From assembly GCF_958979055.1 (NCBI RefSeq), contig NC_084887.1, forward strand, positions 37,054,620 to 37,118,619: 64,000 bases of DNA, written 5' to 3'. Position 1 is the first letter of the stretch. Every line of letters starts with the position of its first letter. The translations under genes and the position numbers were made by a program. Under the pieces are notes generated by a model. It saw only the letters and a list, made by a program, of their open reading frames with translations, was not told where the DNA came from and did not search any database. Shown here one piece after another: positions 44,170 to 56,457 of the stretch. Origin of the DNA: Alnus glutinosa. Lineage: Eukaryota > Streptophyta > Magnoliopsida > Fagales > Betulaceae.

Positions 44170-45842
44170 TCACACAGATTGACCCTTATGACATGCATGT
44201 GTGATTGGCACTGGCGGGTCCGAGAATGAACCGTTGACTATATGATTAGCAATCCAATGATTTGCAGCCTCAGTGTAGTGCACGCCATCCCAGCTAATAT
44301 ACAAGGAAGGATCTTCACAAGAACCGGCATACACTTCACTTCCATTTATCTTTGCCTTGTTCCCACAATACACATGGCTGTCATCCTCGAGATAGCCACA
44401 GCAAATGTTTCTTGCATCAACAAATCCTGCAAAACCCCAACACCTATATCATTGGGGTTTCTTTATTGTTTATAGGATGGTGGCACGTCATTTTCATGTG
44501 ACAAGTAGCAGATATTATATTAGTTTAATAAAGGGATGAGGATCCCATGTTTTTAGGCTGTCCGAACAGCCTACGAGAGGGAGGTTGTCTGAGTTTCTGT
44601 AAAATTCGAGCAGCCTAATAACAGAAGATTGCAACAAAGGATTATGTGATTTGCCTATAAACAATATCAACGAGTATTACCTTGCTTCTTTGCATTGCCG
44701 ATTAGTTTATACTTTGCTGCAAAGACATCCACATATGTTAATGCAGCATCAGGTAGCTGTTCCCTTAGTTTGATGACAGCACTCTTAAGCTGCCTATTGA
44801 ACTCTTTAGCCATTTCATTTTGAGCTATGACGCATCCATGTTGGTCAAGAATGCCAGGCATTGGGCGGTGGTAGTAGTGTTGGGTCACTGGCAAGCAGCC
44901 AATGGGGCCTGTGTTATGTATCCAAAATGTTCTTGCCCCATTTTGGTACAGATGCTGAAAAAGATACAGTTGATTTTCAGCCATAACACACATTAAACAT
45001 GTTTGATCAGTCTCACAACCTTTTCTAATATAACTTACCTCAACTGCTGTTGCTAATTGGTCAATTATGCCCGGGATTATTGCTTTCAATTGTCCATGGC
45101 TCATTGTTTGAAGGCCAGCGGCAATATCATTCTGCCCAATGTCAAATGTATAAAGAGCCTTTGAGAAGTCCTGAGGCCTTGGGAGATTTCTTCTGTGGGA
45201 GTGTTTCTTGGCTGCATATTACCAACAAACAAAATAAAGGAGACGAAAATAGCAGAAAAGCAATTTCTTTTCAGGTGATATTTGATGTTACCATGGTTGT
45301 AGAGATTGCTGGTGCGTGCCTTGAACTGGTCAAATTGCACAATCTGGATATCAAGAGAGAATGGGCTTTCCCCAGTCACAAAGAAAGATGTGTTAAACCT
45401 CCTGATCCTAGCTCCTCCTGTGGCAAAATTTGCACCATGCCTGAAACTGGTTCCAATTGAATCTAAGTATGCACTCAAGTATGGCAATCTAAGGTGCTTG
45501 GCTGCATAAAAACATGAAAAAATCATTTAAGATCTCTATGAAGTTTGATAGTCATATATATGGTTGCTGGACACAGGACAAATTGATATGCATATTACCA
45601 ATAAAGTCTATTATAAGACGACCATCAGAACCTCTTCCAGCAGGCTTATGGAAAAAAGTCTCACCAGACGGTGGCCCTGCTGGGTAAAATGCTGCTGAAT
45701 TCCCACCGGTATCCGAATTCGAGTCGCCGAAGTTGTAGATTGCCGGAAAATTACAGGGCGATAAGCCTATCATCTCTTCACCCAACACACTCAAAACCCA
45801 TGAAACTAATATCCCAGCAGCAAAAACTATTACAACCTTCAT
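44170..45842 (-). CDS. GDSL esterase/lipase, secreted (copy B)
   Basis: This is the tandem paralogue of the gene at 40270-42030. Its five exons are 45599-45842, 45292-45501, 45039-45211, 44681-44954 and 44170-44426, giving 385 residues. The first four exons have exactly the same lengths as in copy A. An N-terminal signal peptide (residues about 1-21) precedes [11 protein letters not shown] with S41, ANFATGG, DIGQND with N179, and [11 protein letters not shown] with D347 and H350, so the catalytic set is complete. The protein should be a secreted ester hydrolase; the substrate is unknown. A TATA box (TATAAATA near 45902-45893) lies about 50 bp before the start. An upstream in-frame ATG at 45869 is possible, but the start at 45842 aligns with copy A. 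Confidence 0.93.
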
Positions 45843-45902
45843 TCTCACAGCACCAAAACTGTGACTCATGTGCTGGACAATTAGTCTTCCCTTATTTATA
45901 TA

Positions 45903-48900
45903 GGCTCTGCTCACAGATGTCTAGTCAAAGGCAGATATCTTTGTAATATAAAATATGTATTCATGTGAATCATGTGCTTTCAAAGCAAGTGGGAAAAAGA
46001 AAGAAAGAAAACAAAATATGAAGGAATCTTCTGCTATCTCAATCTACTTGCTGAAGATTCCTCTGCATGCACTTGGTCTTGTCCTCTGCATTTGCTTAAA
46101 CCAAGAGTACCATTTGTTCAAGTATTAATTTAAATGATTAAATTTATCACTTCTTATAAGCTTAAGTTCTTAAAACAAATGGTGATTTAACATGATATCC
46201 GAACAGAAGTCCTGAATTCAAACCCGGTCTCCGTCAATTCACCTAATTTCAATTAAATATTTCACGTGTTGGACCTCACTTATTAAAAAGAAAGTTTGAG
46301 CCCAACGTATTGATTTAAATGCTTAAATTTATTGCTTCTTATAAACTTAAACTTTTAGAACAAGTAGTGATTTAACATCATTACCTTTTATTTAAGGCAT
46401 CTCCGGCTAATATCTCAACTTCATGCAGCAAACAAACACTTTAGTGGCATCGTTATCCTCTGACTGTCTCAGATTGGTGAGCCAAGTTGTCTATGAACGT
46501 AGTTCACGACTGGCTATGTATTTGTATTTATCATAACTGATATATCATATATGGTAAGTGTCTTTGAATGGAAGATGCCATTCTTGTTCCATCTTAGCTC
46601 CTTATTTTTACCCAAAATAAAAGGTAAATATATGAGAAGACAAAATGGTGTGGGGTCTGTATGACGTGTGCTGCAAATTGCCTAGGCTGAAGTATTGCAT
46701 TATCGAACAGTCCAAGGAACCGTTGTTCAAGCATTAACGTAATACATCATATAATCCAAGCTACCATTGCCCTAGACCCAAGAAATAAGACATCAAATAA
46801 TACAACCTACCATTGCCCTAGGCTTTATCAAAGTGTATGTCATGTCTCAACCAAAAAGCAGTAAAAAAAAAAATTATTATTCTAAAAGCTTAAGTTGATT
46901 CTAACACATCCCTCACGTGTGTCGGTGTGAGCTCAAACTTCTTCACAACAAGCCAAAGATTTAGTCAAGATTTGGGATAAATATTGGAATCGAGATTCAA
47001 AATCATGACCTTGATTAGGATACCATGTCAATCACGGGTTGCCCCCATAAGCTTTTTCTAACAAAAATAAACAAATAAATAGCTCATTTGATGAACTAAA
47101 AGAGGAAGAGATCATGCTAAAGAAAAGTGCCATTAGATCCAACAGTATATGGATATGACATAGAGATTAAGATTGTAGATATTCTTCTTCTCAAGTGGAA
47201 TTATTCTTTAACACCATGAAATGAATTGGGGGTCATTTTCCACTAGCCAAATTGGTTTCTTTATAGCTGAGTAGATGATATTTATTGATTTCTTTGTAGA
47301 TGATTACAGGGCTTTTTTTTTTTCTTTTTTTTTTTTTTGGGTCAAAAAAAAAATCATAACTGCTGGATGGTTGGTGCAGATAGAACAAAAAAAAAGGGGG
47401 GATAGAATTTGAAAACGTGACTCATTATTTTATTTTAACCTTATAAATAAACATCAAAAAGCACTATTGTCTTCCTTATTATTTCGCTTTCTTCCTTAAA
47501 CCCTGCCTCCGATTATGGATCCATCACTCTTAATTATAACGTCCCAAAATAATTGATGCCACTTTTGTCCAAAGCCAAAGATACCAAATTCATGCGCATG
47601 ATTTTTTTTTATTTTTTTTTATTAATGGGCAAGATTAATATCATTAACTAAAACTAAGAAAGAAACATAGAGAGTTAGAGTTTTTCTGCAACGACTCTAA
47701 CTCAGTTAATCTAAGTGCAAATCTTCCTGTTGTGGCAACCATCCCACAGCTTCAGCAAATTGCTTAGTCTTGTTCATTTTCAGCACAAGAGCGCTTGATT
47801 AGCGAGTTATTACGCACTATTTTAAGGGTAGCTGTTTCTATGCAAACCTCTTTCATTGCTGCCCATGCTACTGCAGGTGTGTCTACCAGCAACCAATTTT
47901 TCGGTCCGCTACAAAAACTGCTTTTTTTTTGTGATTATTTTCTTAGTCGGTGAGCCAAGAAACTATTGAGACATATTATTTATTTGTAGAGTGGTGTTGC
48001 ACTATAGTCAACTTTGTCTTTCCATATTTTCTCCTTTTACTTTAAGCTTTGCCCATAATTTTGGATCAAAAGCACATTTTTCATAACAATCCATGCCAAA
48101 ACTTTTTTGTCACCAGTCAAATTAAAGATGTTGAATTGCTTTAGAAATTAGAGGTCCAATAAGAAAGTTTCTTCATGGCATTGTTAAACCTTTGAGCCAC
48201 GCCATGATATGTATTAAGATGGCGTGTGAGAAGTGTCGCTAAAAGTTTGAGCGCGCGGAGGAAGACGAAATGAGATGTCGTTTGCGAGTTGCTTCCTGGA
48301 TTATGGAAACGGCATGTAGTTCCAACTTTTTGCAGTTTATTAACTTGCTTCCTCGTGCAGTGAATTCATAAAGTTTTAGGACAAAGTTTAGTGAAAAGAT
48401 TATTATTATTATTTGAATTTAGTCTAATGTATGTAATTGCTAAAATAGTTTTTAGCTAATACCAACTAATTTGCACATGCTAAAGAGAGAAAAAGTAAGC
48501 AATAGAACTTGCGGGGGTACTGGAAGAGAATAACTTCGATAACCCAGTCAGTAAGGTATTTAGGAGAAAGTGATTTACTCGAGATAAAGTAGAGTTTTGG
48601 GAAGAGACCAAAAATCCATTTTATTTGGTCGTGGTTTCCTTCCATAGTGACTTGCCTTTATTGTTTCTCGTCGATTTTTGCATGATCTTTTTTTCTGGGG
48701 TAATTCATCTTATGTCCACTTGCATTAGTGTACATTTTATCCTTGAGATTTGGAGCACACAGTTCTATTATAAATTATGGCCCATGTGACAATTAAATAG
48801 CCATGTGGTGCGACAATGGTATGGGAGTTGATTCCATGATTCGTGTATTCGGTAACCCTGGGTTAATAGGTCAATGTTTGAACTAAATGAGTTTGATGTT

Positions 48901-49395
48901 TCAATCATGCAGGCTTGATAACCCATAAACTCAACAATGATTTTCATATGCTCTATTAAAAATATATATAAAAATTATATGCATTAATTGAAATATTTGA
49001 AGGGAAACTTTATTTCAAATTTTATGCATATAGGCCTTATAATAAGGTTTTAAATTTTTTAATCATGCCCTACACAGTATGTCATTTTTTTATTAGGTAC
49101 ACAGTATGTAATTGTTCGTATCAATTATTGTATACACTTTTTAATCATACCGAGGGGGTACTAATTTAGAATTACGTGTTCTCTCTCAAAAAAAAAAAAA
49201 AAAATTAGAATTACGTGTATCACATATGACTAATTAATAAACTGCATTAAACTACAGGATGAAGGTGCAATCTACACAAAAACGACTCAACGACGAGCCA
49301 TTTCATTGCGTTTAGCTGTCGTTTTAATGTGCTAACACATACGAAGGTGCTCTCTCTCTGTGTCTCTCACGCTAGGGTTTTCAGGCTCTGTAGCA
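45903..49395. other. intergenic region between GDSL copy B and SURF2
   Basis: No gene is supported across 3.5 kb. Two tRNA-related SINE-like segments lie at about 46100-46390 and 46870-47060; the first holds a direct repeat of about 60 bp containing 'cttcttataa' and 'gtgatttaacat'. A stretch at 47620-47920 looks like a decayed retroelement piece but could not be assigned. The last 150 bp should be the SURF2 promoter. Confidence 0.5.
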
Positions 49396-51912
49396 ATGGC
49401 GGCGAGCGAAGAGCAGGGGTCGAACAAGGAGAAGGAAGGGGCCGACTTACTGGGCTCACCGACCTTCACGGAGCTCGAGAATGGCCGCTTCAAGTGCGTG
49501 GAGACTGGCCACGAAATGCTTGCCAAAGACAAAGAGTCCTATTCTCATTGCAAACGATGCCGTTTGGGCCTCATCGACTTCGCTTTGTCCCATCACAAAC
49601 CCCCTCTCAACATGTTCAAGCAAGACCCTCTCTCCCGGTACCCAAAATTTCCTTCTTTCTTTCTATAATTGCAATTCAGGGTCTCTTTTTTTTTTTTTTT
49701 TTTTTTGTATTTTATATTGTAAAATAATCGTATTAGGAAGCCCATCTTGTTATATGGTTTGCGTTGGCTATGGTTGGTTTGGTTTTCTGAGCACCCAGGT
49801 GGTGAATTAACTTGATTGTGTGCAAAAGTTTGTGTTTTTGTTAGTACAGTAAGATTATGAAGAAAACTGCATATCCTTGGGGTACCAAATTAATGTTTGA
49901 TGGGGGTTGGGGAAAGGCGAAAATTCTCACCTAGAGGAAGCCATCTGGTTTTGTATTTGATGCTTTTGATTGGAGTCATGTGCTGAAAAGTCTGGCATTC
50001 AAGATGTTTCTTTTTTTCTCAACAAGAAAACAGTAGTTTTGAGAGGAAAGAAAATAGGTGTGCTTATGCTTCATCCATTTGATCATTTTTCAGTTCAAAG
50101 TTAATATGCAAGCTGACAGGAGATACAATCAATAAGTCCGAGGAACATATATGGAAGCACATCAATGGCAAACGATTCCTCAACAAACTAGGTTTGTGCT
50201 TTTTGTCAATTATTTTCTTTGTATTGTTAATAATCAATTATCTTGATAACCCATATGCATATTATAGTGTCTTGAAATTGCTTCTGAAATTCTGAGTTTA
50301 CAAGAATTATTTGTTGCAAGGGTGCCTTTGATGTTTATGGTTATTATTTTTATGACAAAAATATCGAATTTCTGCAAACAGAGGAAAAGGAAGCAGGAAA
50401 GATAATCTCCAATGGAACAGTTGAAGAGCAGGGTGAGCAGAAGGTGCGAAAAGCCTCTACGACAGATGGTTTGAAGAAGAAGAAGAAGAAGAAGAAGAAG
50501 AAGAAGGAGGAGGAGGAGGAGAAGGAGGAGGACAAGGACAAGGACAAGGACAAAGGAGTTGATGAGATTATCTCCGAAGTTAGAAGTTTGTCTGATGAGG
50601 GCAGTGATTCAGAAGAAGGTGATTTCTGGAAGCCTCCAGCAGGACAACGTTGGGATTTTGATGATGGAGGAGATCGATGGGGTTCCGGTTCAGATTCGGG
50701 GGAGGAGAGTGACGAGGATGATGGAATGGGTATGTTTTGCCTCTAATTTGTAATATATGAACCATAAACTTATTCTATTAAAGATACTTTAAGATAGTCC
50801 TTCACATAAATTGCTTTGAATGGGTAAATCAATTATTTGTCCTATTAATTCAGACCCTTTTTTATTGTTGAATTAGAACCAAGACAGAAAAAAGAAGTGC
50901 CTCTGTCGAAGAGGCTAGGATATAAAAGATCATGATGATGAATATAAGGACTTGAAAAATAATTCTGGGCAGTCTCAGAAATAATTGGACGATACATTGA
51001 AAAATTCCTTATTTGAAGAACACTCATGTAATCATCAAATTCTAGAATTAGGTCTAGTGACTAGGCTGCACAAGCTAAAAGTGTTCACTTCACGGCAAAA
51101 TCTGCTTACTTTATGGTGGAACTCATCTCATCAATTGATCTTTCCCAGTTCCAAGTGAGACTTTATAAATTGAAAGTCACTTTGCTCATATATGCTAGAC
51201 AGCTTCAGCCAAGTTAATTGTGGTTTAACCCTGCTCATTGTGTCCACATCTCTCCTCCTCTTCCTTTTGTCTCTGCTGACATTAATGGAAAGATCATTTA
51301 ATACATGAAATATATTGATCTAAATTTTTCTGAAATTATAGTGCCAACAATTAAATTGGTGGGGCATAGAGAGAAATTTTACTGGCTGGGCAAATGTTTG
51401 ACCAGGATGTCCAATAGTGATCATTAGATTTGGTGACTCCTGGAACAGGTCATGGGACTAATATTGTTAAGTTGGCTTGGTTTTATCATCTTTGTAAGCA
51501 TACCTTTGGAGCCGATTTTGTCACTTAATTAAGTTGCCTATAGCCAAACCACCAAAATATGTTTTTAAATTGGATTAATTTTCTTTTTCAACTGTTAATT
51601 TATTGGCTTTCTCAATATTGTTATCTCCCTCTCTCTCGTTACTGAATTTGATGGTTTAATATTATTATCAGATGGTTTAGCTGAAGAGGGTGGAAAGGAG
51701 ACAGAAGAGCTCTCTACACGGTATGCTTCTTCAGCATCTCTTAGCTCAATCATTTTATTTTTAATTGAAACACAATGTTTTTTTGCCGCTGAGGATCTTA
51801 TCTTATTTTTCTTCTTTTTTTGAGATGCAGGACAAAGAGAATGTCCAGAGAAATTGGACCCAGCAGTTTTGCTTCAAGGAAGAAGAAGAGTAAGAAGAAT
51901 GACACAGATTAA
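49396..51912 (+). CDS. SURF2: Surfeit locus protein 2 (SURF2) homologue
   Basis: SURF2 is a small conserved eukaryotic protein reported to act in nucleolar and ribosome-related processes; its plant role is not established to my knowledge. The five exons are 49396-49637, 50094-50191, 50382-50729, 51672-51720 and 51831-51912. They total 819 nt and 272 residues. The conserved N-terminal SURF2 region includes RFKCVETGHEM, a YSHCKRCRLGLIDFAL segment with paired cysteines, and CKLTGDTINKSEEHIWKHING, followed by FWKPPAG in the C-terminal half. Exon 3 carries a long lysine/glutamate tract from (AAG)n and (GAG)n repeats at about 50474-50556, likely variable between alleles. The C-terminus is basic (SRKKKSKKNDTD) and may target the nucleolus. 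Confidence 0.92.
50474..50556 (+). repeat. coding trinucleotide/hexanucleotide repeat in SURF2
   Basis: About eleven AAG codons are followed by GAG codons, then four 'gacaag' units. They encode a lysine, glutamate and aspartate-lysine tract in frame. Length changes in threes would keep the frame. Confidence 0.9.
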
Positions 51913-52137
51913 TTTGCTCAACAGATACTATTGCCAGTAAGTAGGTTTGGTAATATGGAGATTTCCCCCTCAATGTCAATTAAGTTTGTTCAGTAGATTG
52001 TATGAAACAAACAAGATTGAGTTATTTTCTAGTCTGAAGTTTTGTTGGTAAGCCATCTATCAAATTTTGGACATGATTTTCTAATCTGAAAATGACCCCA
52101 CTCTAAAAATTATTTTCCAAAAAGCCTCTTTTTTTTT

Positions 52138-52141
52138 TCTT

Positions 52142-52171
<30 letters not shown>
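52138..52171. repeat. poly(T) followed by poly(G)
   Basis: A T-run interrupted by a C passes directly into a G-run of about 20. It is low-complexity and prone to assembly error. Confidence 0.85.
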
Positions 52172-52172
<1 letters not shown>

Positions 52173-52195
52173 GTTAAGAAGAAAAAAGAATTTGT

Positions 52196-52800
52196 CCCCA
52201 TCAGTGGCAAGGGGTGGTGTGACCACCACCAATGCGCCACCACCCCTGAGCGCAGGGCCGCAGAAAGTTCTTGGCAGCCATTCCAAGACCACTGGAAGTT
52301 CTTAACAACCACCACGTAGCCGCAAGAAGTTCATGACAACCCCCACCATGTTGTTGAAAGTTCATGAGTTTTTGGTGGCCACTACGAGGCCACCAAAAGT
52401 TCTTGGTGGTCACCACAAGGTTGCTGGAAGGTCATGACAGCTGCCTAAAGTTAATGTTGGCCATCGCAAGCTGTTGAAAGTTCTTGACAACAACTACAAG
52501 GCCACGCAAAAGTTCATGGTGGCCATCACAGAGTCGGACAGACGGTCATGACAGTCATCGTGAGACTGTTGGAACTTCATGTTGGCCACCACAGGGTCGT
52601 CAAAAGGTTATGGCGGCCACTACAGGGCTCTTAAAAGTTCGTAGTGGCCATTGTAGGGCCGTCGAAAGTTCATGGTGGCCATCCTTGGGCTGCCAAAAGT
52701 TTCCTAAAGGTCTTCGCAGCCACTGTGTGGCCGTTGAAAGTTCTTGGTAGCCATCACAAGGCCACAAGAAGTACCTAGCAGCCACCGCGGGGATGCCAAA
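52196..52800. repeat. degenerate minisatellite, about 17 units of about 31 bp
   Basis: A unit like 'ggccNccgaaagttcatggt' recurs every 30-33 bp from about 52262 to 52766, with strong drift. The block is GC-richer than its surroundings. The tryptophan- and histidine-rich open frames across it are by-products. It may be the core of a decayed transposon, but no terminal repeats were paired. Confidence 0.75.
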
Positions 52801-53320
52801 TAGAGTTCATGATAATAATTTTTTAAGAAGTGTTTTGTGTGTTATTTTTTGAAAAATGTTGCATTATGAGAATAGTTTGTTGGTTTGTTTTGATAAGTGT
52901 ATTTGGATAACTAATATTTGAGAAGCAAAAAAGGCTTTAGAGAAGTTTTCAAAATAGACCTTTCAAGTTTTTATCAATTTTCCCTTCGTTTACCCTCTTT
53001 TTGATGGTAGCCCATTCCATTAATTTTTGTTTATATGTTTTGTGCTTAATATGCTTATATCATGCGTAACAGTCTAATGTCTTTCAGTTGCTTCCAAGAA
53101 AAAAGTTACATTGAATCATTGTTGTACGAATGCAAATTGCAATGAATGTAATAGGAAGAAAGGATATTTGTGTTATTTACAGACGTAGAATAATATATTC
53201 GTTTGAGGTTAATTTGCATGGATCATTTTAGTGTTAACTAGCTAGTGGATAAAAGTGGAAGATTTGTCAGCCAATAAGTAGCTCTAAAAGTGGAAGATTT
53301 TAGTGTTAATTTGCATGATG
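52801..53320. other. intergenic region
   Basis: No gene is seen. Near 53230-53310 short pieces such as 'aaaagtggaagatttt' and 'agccaataagtagctct' are repeated locally, next to the orphan promoter block. Confidence 0.5.
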
Positions 53321-53408
53321 GACTATTTATAATACCAAGCCAATAAGTAGCTCTGCCTCTTAGTTTCTAGCAACGTTAGAATTCCAAGATAAGTATCTGA
53401 GATCGATG
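53321..53408 (-). promoter_or_regulatory. orphan promoter copy of the exonuclease-like gene family
   Basis: Seventy-eight bases (53331-53408) match 55821-55898 upstream of the intact exonuclease-like gene, with two differences. They are followed on the minus strand by a TATAAATAGTC-like box (53321-53330). No family coding sequence follows downstream, so this is a promoter relic or a promoter without its gene. Confidence 0.6.
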
Positions 53409-53821
53409 AGTAGTAGTAGAGTAATAAACAACAACACCCAGTGAGAGTAAAGCCTGGGAATGACACAGGTTCCCGCTTGCTCGAAACAGCCATTTATCCT
53501 TCTCCTGTGTTAGTCACTGATTGGTTCGCATCACCAACTAAATGAAGTGGATGATTACAGAACATGTGAGGAGAAGAGGAGTTAACGGCGTTGTATGTGC
53601 ATAGAAATTGGACACAACAACTGGTAAAAATTCCATCAGATCATTGCGGGGCTGTAATGCATTATGGTCGGTTGCATGAATGAAACAATTTCTTATATAA
53701 CTTCTTAAAGATCTAGGAACTGAAAAACACATTAGACAAAATATTCCCATATATTAGAAAATGAAAGATGTTGAAAAAATTACAAAATATAAAAAATAAT
53801 TAACGTCTGCCAAGATCATTG

Positions 53822-54465
53822 CAGAAGTTCATAGGTTCGTCTGAATCTGCTGCAAACAGGACGTACACAGACTTCGATGCTAGCATGGCAGATTTGATCC
53901 CTACTCAGCTCACTACTACGCCAATCACTAAAAGCAACATCGATCGGCTAATTTAACCAAATTATTGAAACGATCCTTATAACTCAACGAATCCATCCAA
54001 CACTGTAAAGTAAAAGAACTTGCGATAGGAATAGGACTATTTCTTGCAGCAGCAAAAAAATCACCAATCTCAACGACAGCATTCCGGCATTGAATCCCAT
54101 GCATAATCCCTTGTGAGATCACACAGGTTCTGTTTGATGCCGACACCAACAACTGTTATGTCTGAAACATCAAGAAACTTAGCAAGACAAGTGGGTATTT
54201 TCTTCAAGTGAATTAGGTGGACAATAAGGCAATCATTTCCTGCACATAGTTTCAACACTGCAACTTTCTCACTCACAGCTCCATCTATAGTAGTACTACG
54301 GAATGCCTTCTCTATGCCAAAACCGACAACTCTGTGAAAGGTTCTAGGAAGTGGCTTAATATTAGAAAACAGCCATTCGTGGGACCTTTCCAGCTCTGAC
54401 TCATCGGTTACAACAGTTATTCTGATCTCGTCGGACCCTATTTTGAAAGTAAAAGACTCGGACAT
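53822..54465 (-). pseudogene. DEDDy exonuclease-like paralogue P1, frameshifted
   Basis: The start MSESFTFKIGSDEIRITVV and the segments VVGFGIEKAF, VAVLKLCAGNDCLIVHL and ITVVGVGIKQNLCDL identify the family. After LTRDY, a 4-bp insertion relative to the paralogues shifts the frame and ends translation after 131 codons. The remainder (CRNAVVEIGDF, VAFSDWRSSELSRDQI) continues in other frames down to 53822, with a further shift. Its 3' flank resembles that of P4 near 58370-58440. A truncated 131-residue product is still possible. Confidence 0.75.
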
Positions 54466-55069
54466 CTTTTTGAAATGAAAAAGAAGAGGAACTATTCATT
54501 CAAAGAAAAAAGAAAACTATGAAACTAGATTGTAGTGAAGGAACTATATATATATATATATATATTCATATATGTACGTAGCCAAAATGTAGAATTTACT
54601 ACTACTGAGTAGCTCTGCTACTCACGTTCTTAAGAAAACATGTGATTATTTTCTAAACCAAATCCGGAGGCCTGAAATCATTGTGGGAAAGGCCGAAAGG
54701 TGGGATCGTGCATATTCTACTGAAGGATCGAGGTGTGGGTCCAACATAAAAAACTATTGATTTCGTAAAAAAATAATTTGAGAGAAGAATCGGATAATAC
54801 TAGCATTTACTCCTATTCAAATTCTTCAAACATACAACAATATCCTCACATAACAATGTCACATGTTAAATTACACAGATATAGGAAACTGAAAAACACA
54901 TCGATCAACATAACGACCAAAAATGGCATACAATAAGATATATAAAGGAAAACATGCATCTCAATTAATAAAAACTGTCACATAAAAAACTATTGAAATT
55001 GCAACTATATATTCATACCCATTCTGGTTTGGCAAAATTTCACGTTCAATCACATAAATCACAAACTAA

Positions 55070-55714
55070 TTAAGTACCTAAAGAACATAATTTATTGGCA
55101 ACCATATAGGTTGCACAGACTTCCATAGTAGCATAGATGATTTGTTCATCACTCAGCAAACTCGTACCCCAATCACCAAAAGCAACATCTTCTGATTTAG
55201 CCAAACTGGTAGTCAGATTATTACAGGTAAACCAATGCTTGTAGAAATCCACAAAGGTAAAAGCTGGACTTATGCTATAACGAGGATTTTTAACAGCAGA
55301 AGCTAAATCTGCAACCTCAACTACAACATTCCTACATTCAACACCATAATCCCTTCGGAGATCACACAGGCTCTGTTTGATACCTACACCAACAACCGTT
55401 ATATCAGAAAGATCAAGTAACTTATGAAGGAAAATGGGTATTTCCTTGAAGTGCAAAAGGTGGACAAGAACGCAAAAATTTCCAGCACATAGTTTCAACA
55501 CTGCAACTTTCTTAACGACAGCTCCGTCTGCAGTAGAACCAAATGACTTCTCTATACCTAAACCAACAACTCTATCAAACTTCCTCTTTTCATCACGTTT
55601 TTTGTCAATAACAGAAAACAGCGATTTAAGAACCGGCTCCAGCTCATAATCTTTGTTTACAACAGCTGTTACGAACTCCTCGTACCCTATTTTAACAGTC
55701 AAAGACTTGGACAT
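55070..55714 (-). CDS. DEDDy 3'-5' exonuclease-fold protein (Werner-like) P2, probably inactive
   Basis: This is a single-exon open frame of 214 residues and the only complete member of the array. The fold is that of RNase H-like 3'-5' exonucleases: VVGLGIEKS for motif I, DITVVGVGIKQSLCDLRRDYG for motif II and an IIYATMEV segment for motif III. In active enzymes motif I has DxE, motif II an aspartate and motif III YxxxD. Here G53 replaces the first aspartate while E55 is kept, S115 stands where the motif II aspartate is expected, and E198 follows Y194 in place of the last aspartate. Metal-dependent catalysis therefore looks unlikely, and a nucleic-acid-binding or regulatory role is conceivable. 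It has a TATA-like box at 55809-55818, 95-104 bp before the start. Confidence 0.78.
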   Translation of the reverse strand: MSKSLTVKIGYEEFVTAVVNKDYELEPVLKSLFSVIDKKRDEKRKFDRVVGLGIEKSFGSTADGAVVKKVAVLKLCAGNFCVLVHLLHFKEIPIFLHKLLDLSDITVVGVGIKQSLCDLRRDYGVECRNVVVEVADLASAVKNPRYSISPAFTFVDFYKHWFTCNNLTTSLAKSEDVAFGDWGTSLLSDEQIIYATMEVCATYMVANKLCSLGT

Positions 55715-55808
55715 CTTTTTGAAAATGAAAAAGAAGACGAACTATTCAGTCAAAGAAAGAATAAAACTAAGAAACTAGATTGTATTGCAGTCACAAAGAC
55801 ATGAGGGG

Positions 55809-55898
55809 CTATTTAAATTAAATACCAAGCCAATAAGTAGCTCTGCCTCTTAGTTTCTAGCAACGTTAGAATTCCAAGATAAGTATACGAGATCGATG
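55809..55898 (-). promoter_or_regulatory. core promoter and shared upstream block of P2
   Basis: On the minus strand 'atttaaatagcccctcatg' follows a 78-bp block that is repeated at 53331-53408. P3, P4 and P5 carry the same layout with TATAAATAGCCCC or close forms at 56791-56800, 59309-59317 and 63328-63337. Confidence 0.6.
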
Positions 55899-56260
55899 TG
55901 GGATACATTCAAAGTAAATCGGAAAGCTAAAGTACCATCTTTAATTTGCCTACTATTGGGAAGCTATACCGTCTTCTAATTTATCCGAACTCGTGTACCA
56001 CATGACGGTTGGAAAATGAAACCTGCACAAATCCACATAACAGTTTGAATCATTTCCCTTCTTTCTAATAGTAGTTGATTAATTTTACATTCTGGTGGTA
56101 ATTGGTATACAATTCTAATTCAGCATTTTATCTCGCCTTCTTGTGATCCTTTTGATTTCGTATAATTTTTCGAGATCTGAGTACGTACGTAAAAACATAT
56201 AAAATACAGATTCACCAGAGGGTAAAAAAAATATGGTATAATGCATCAAAATATTTGAAG

Positions 56261-56262
<2 letters not shown>

Positions 56263-56295
<33 letters not shown>
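56263..56295. repeat. (TA)n microsatellite
   Basis: A run of about 16 AT units lies between P2 and P3. Similar runs occur at 54545-54565 and 59457-59474. Confidence 0.95.
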
Positions 56296-56296
<1 letters not shown>

Positions 56297-56457
56297 CTTT
56301 ATGCTTATATAAGTACTTCGTACGCTGTTTCAAATGATTTTTTTTTTTTTAAGTAATTTATTGAGAGCTAGCTACCAGTCTAAAAATTACATTAACCAAA
56401 ATATTAAGAGAATAACCCATATACTATAATAATGTCTATAAATGTGTCTATAAATGT

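Noticed and set aside
47620-47920. Possible decayed retroelement fragment
   Set aside because: Some resemblance to a LINE tail ('attaatgggcaagattaatatc'), but no motif or ends could be confirmed.
52103-52785. Tryptophan- and histidine-rich open frames
   Set aside because: They arise from the 31-bp minisatellite and appear on both strands.
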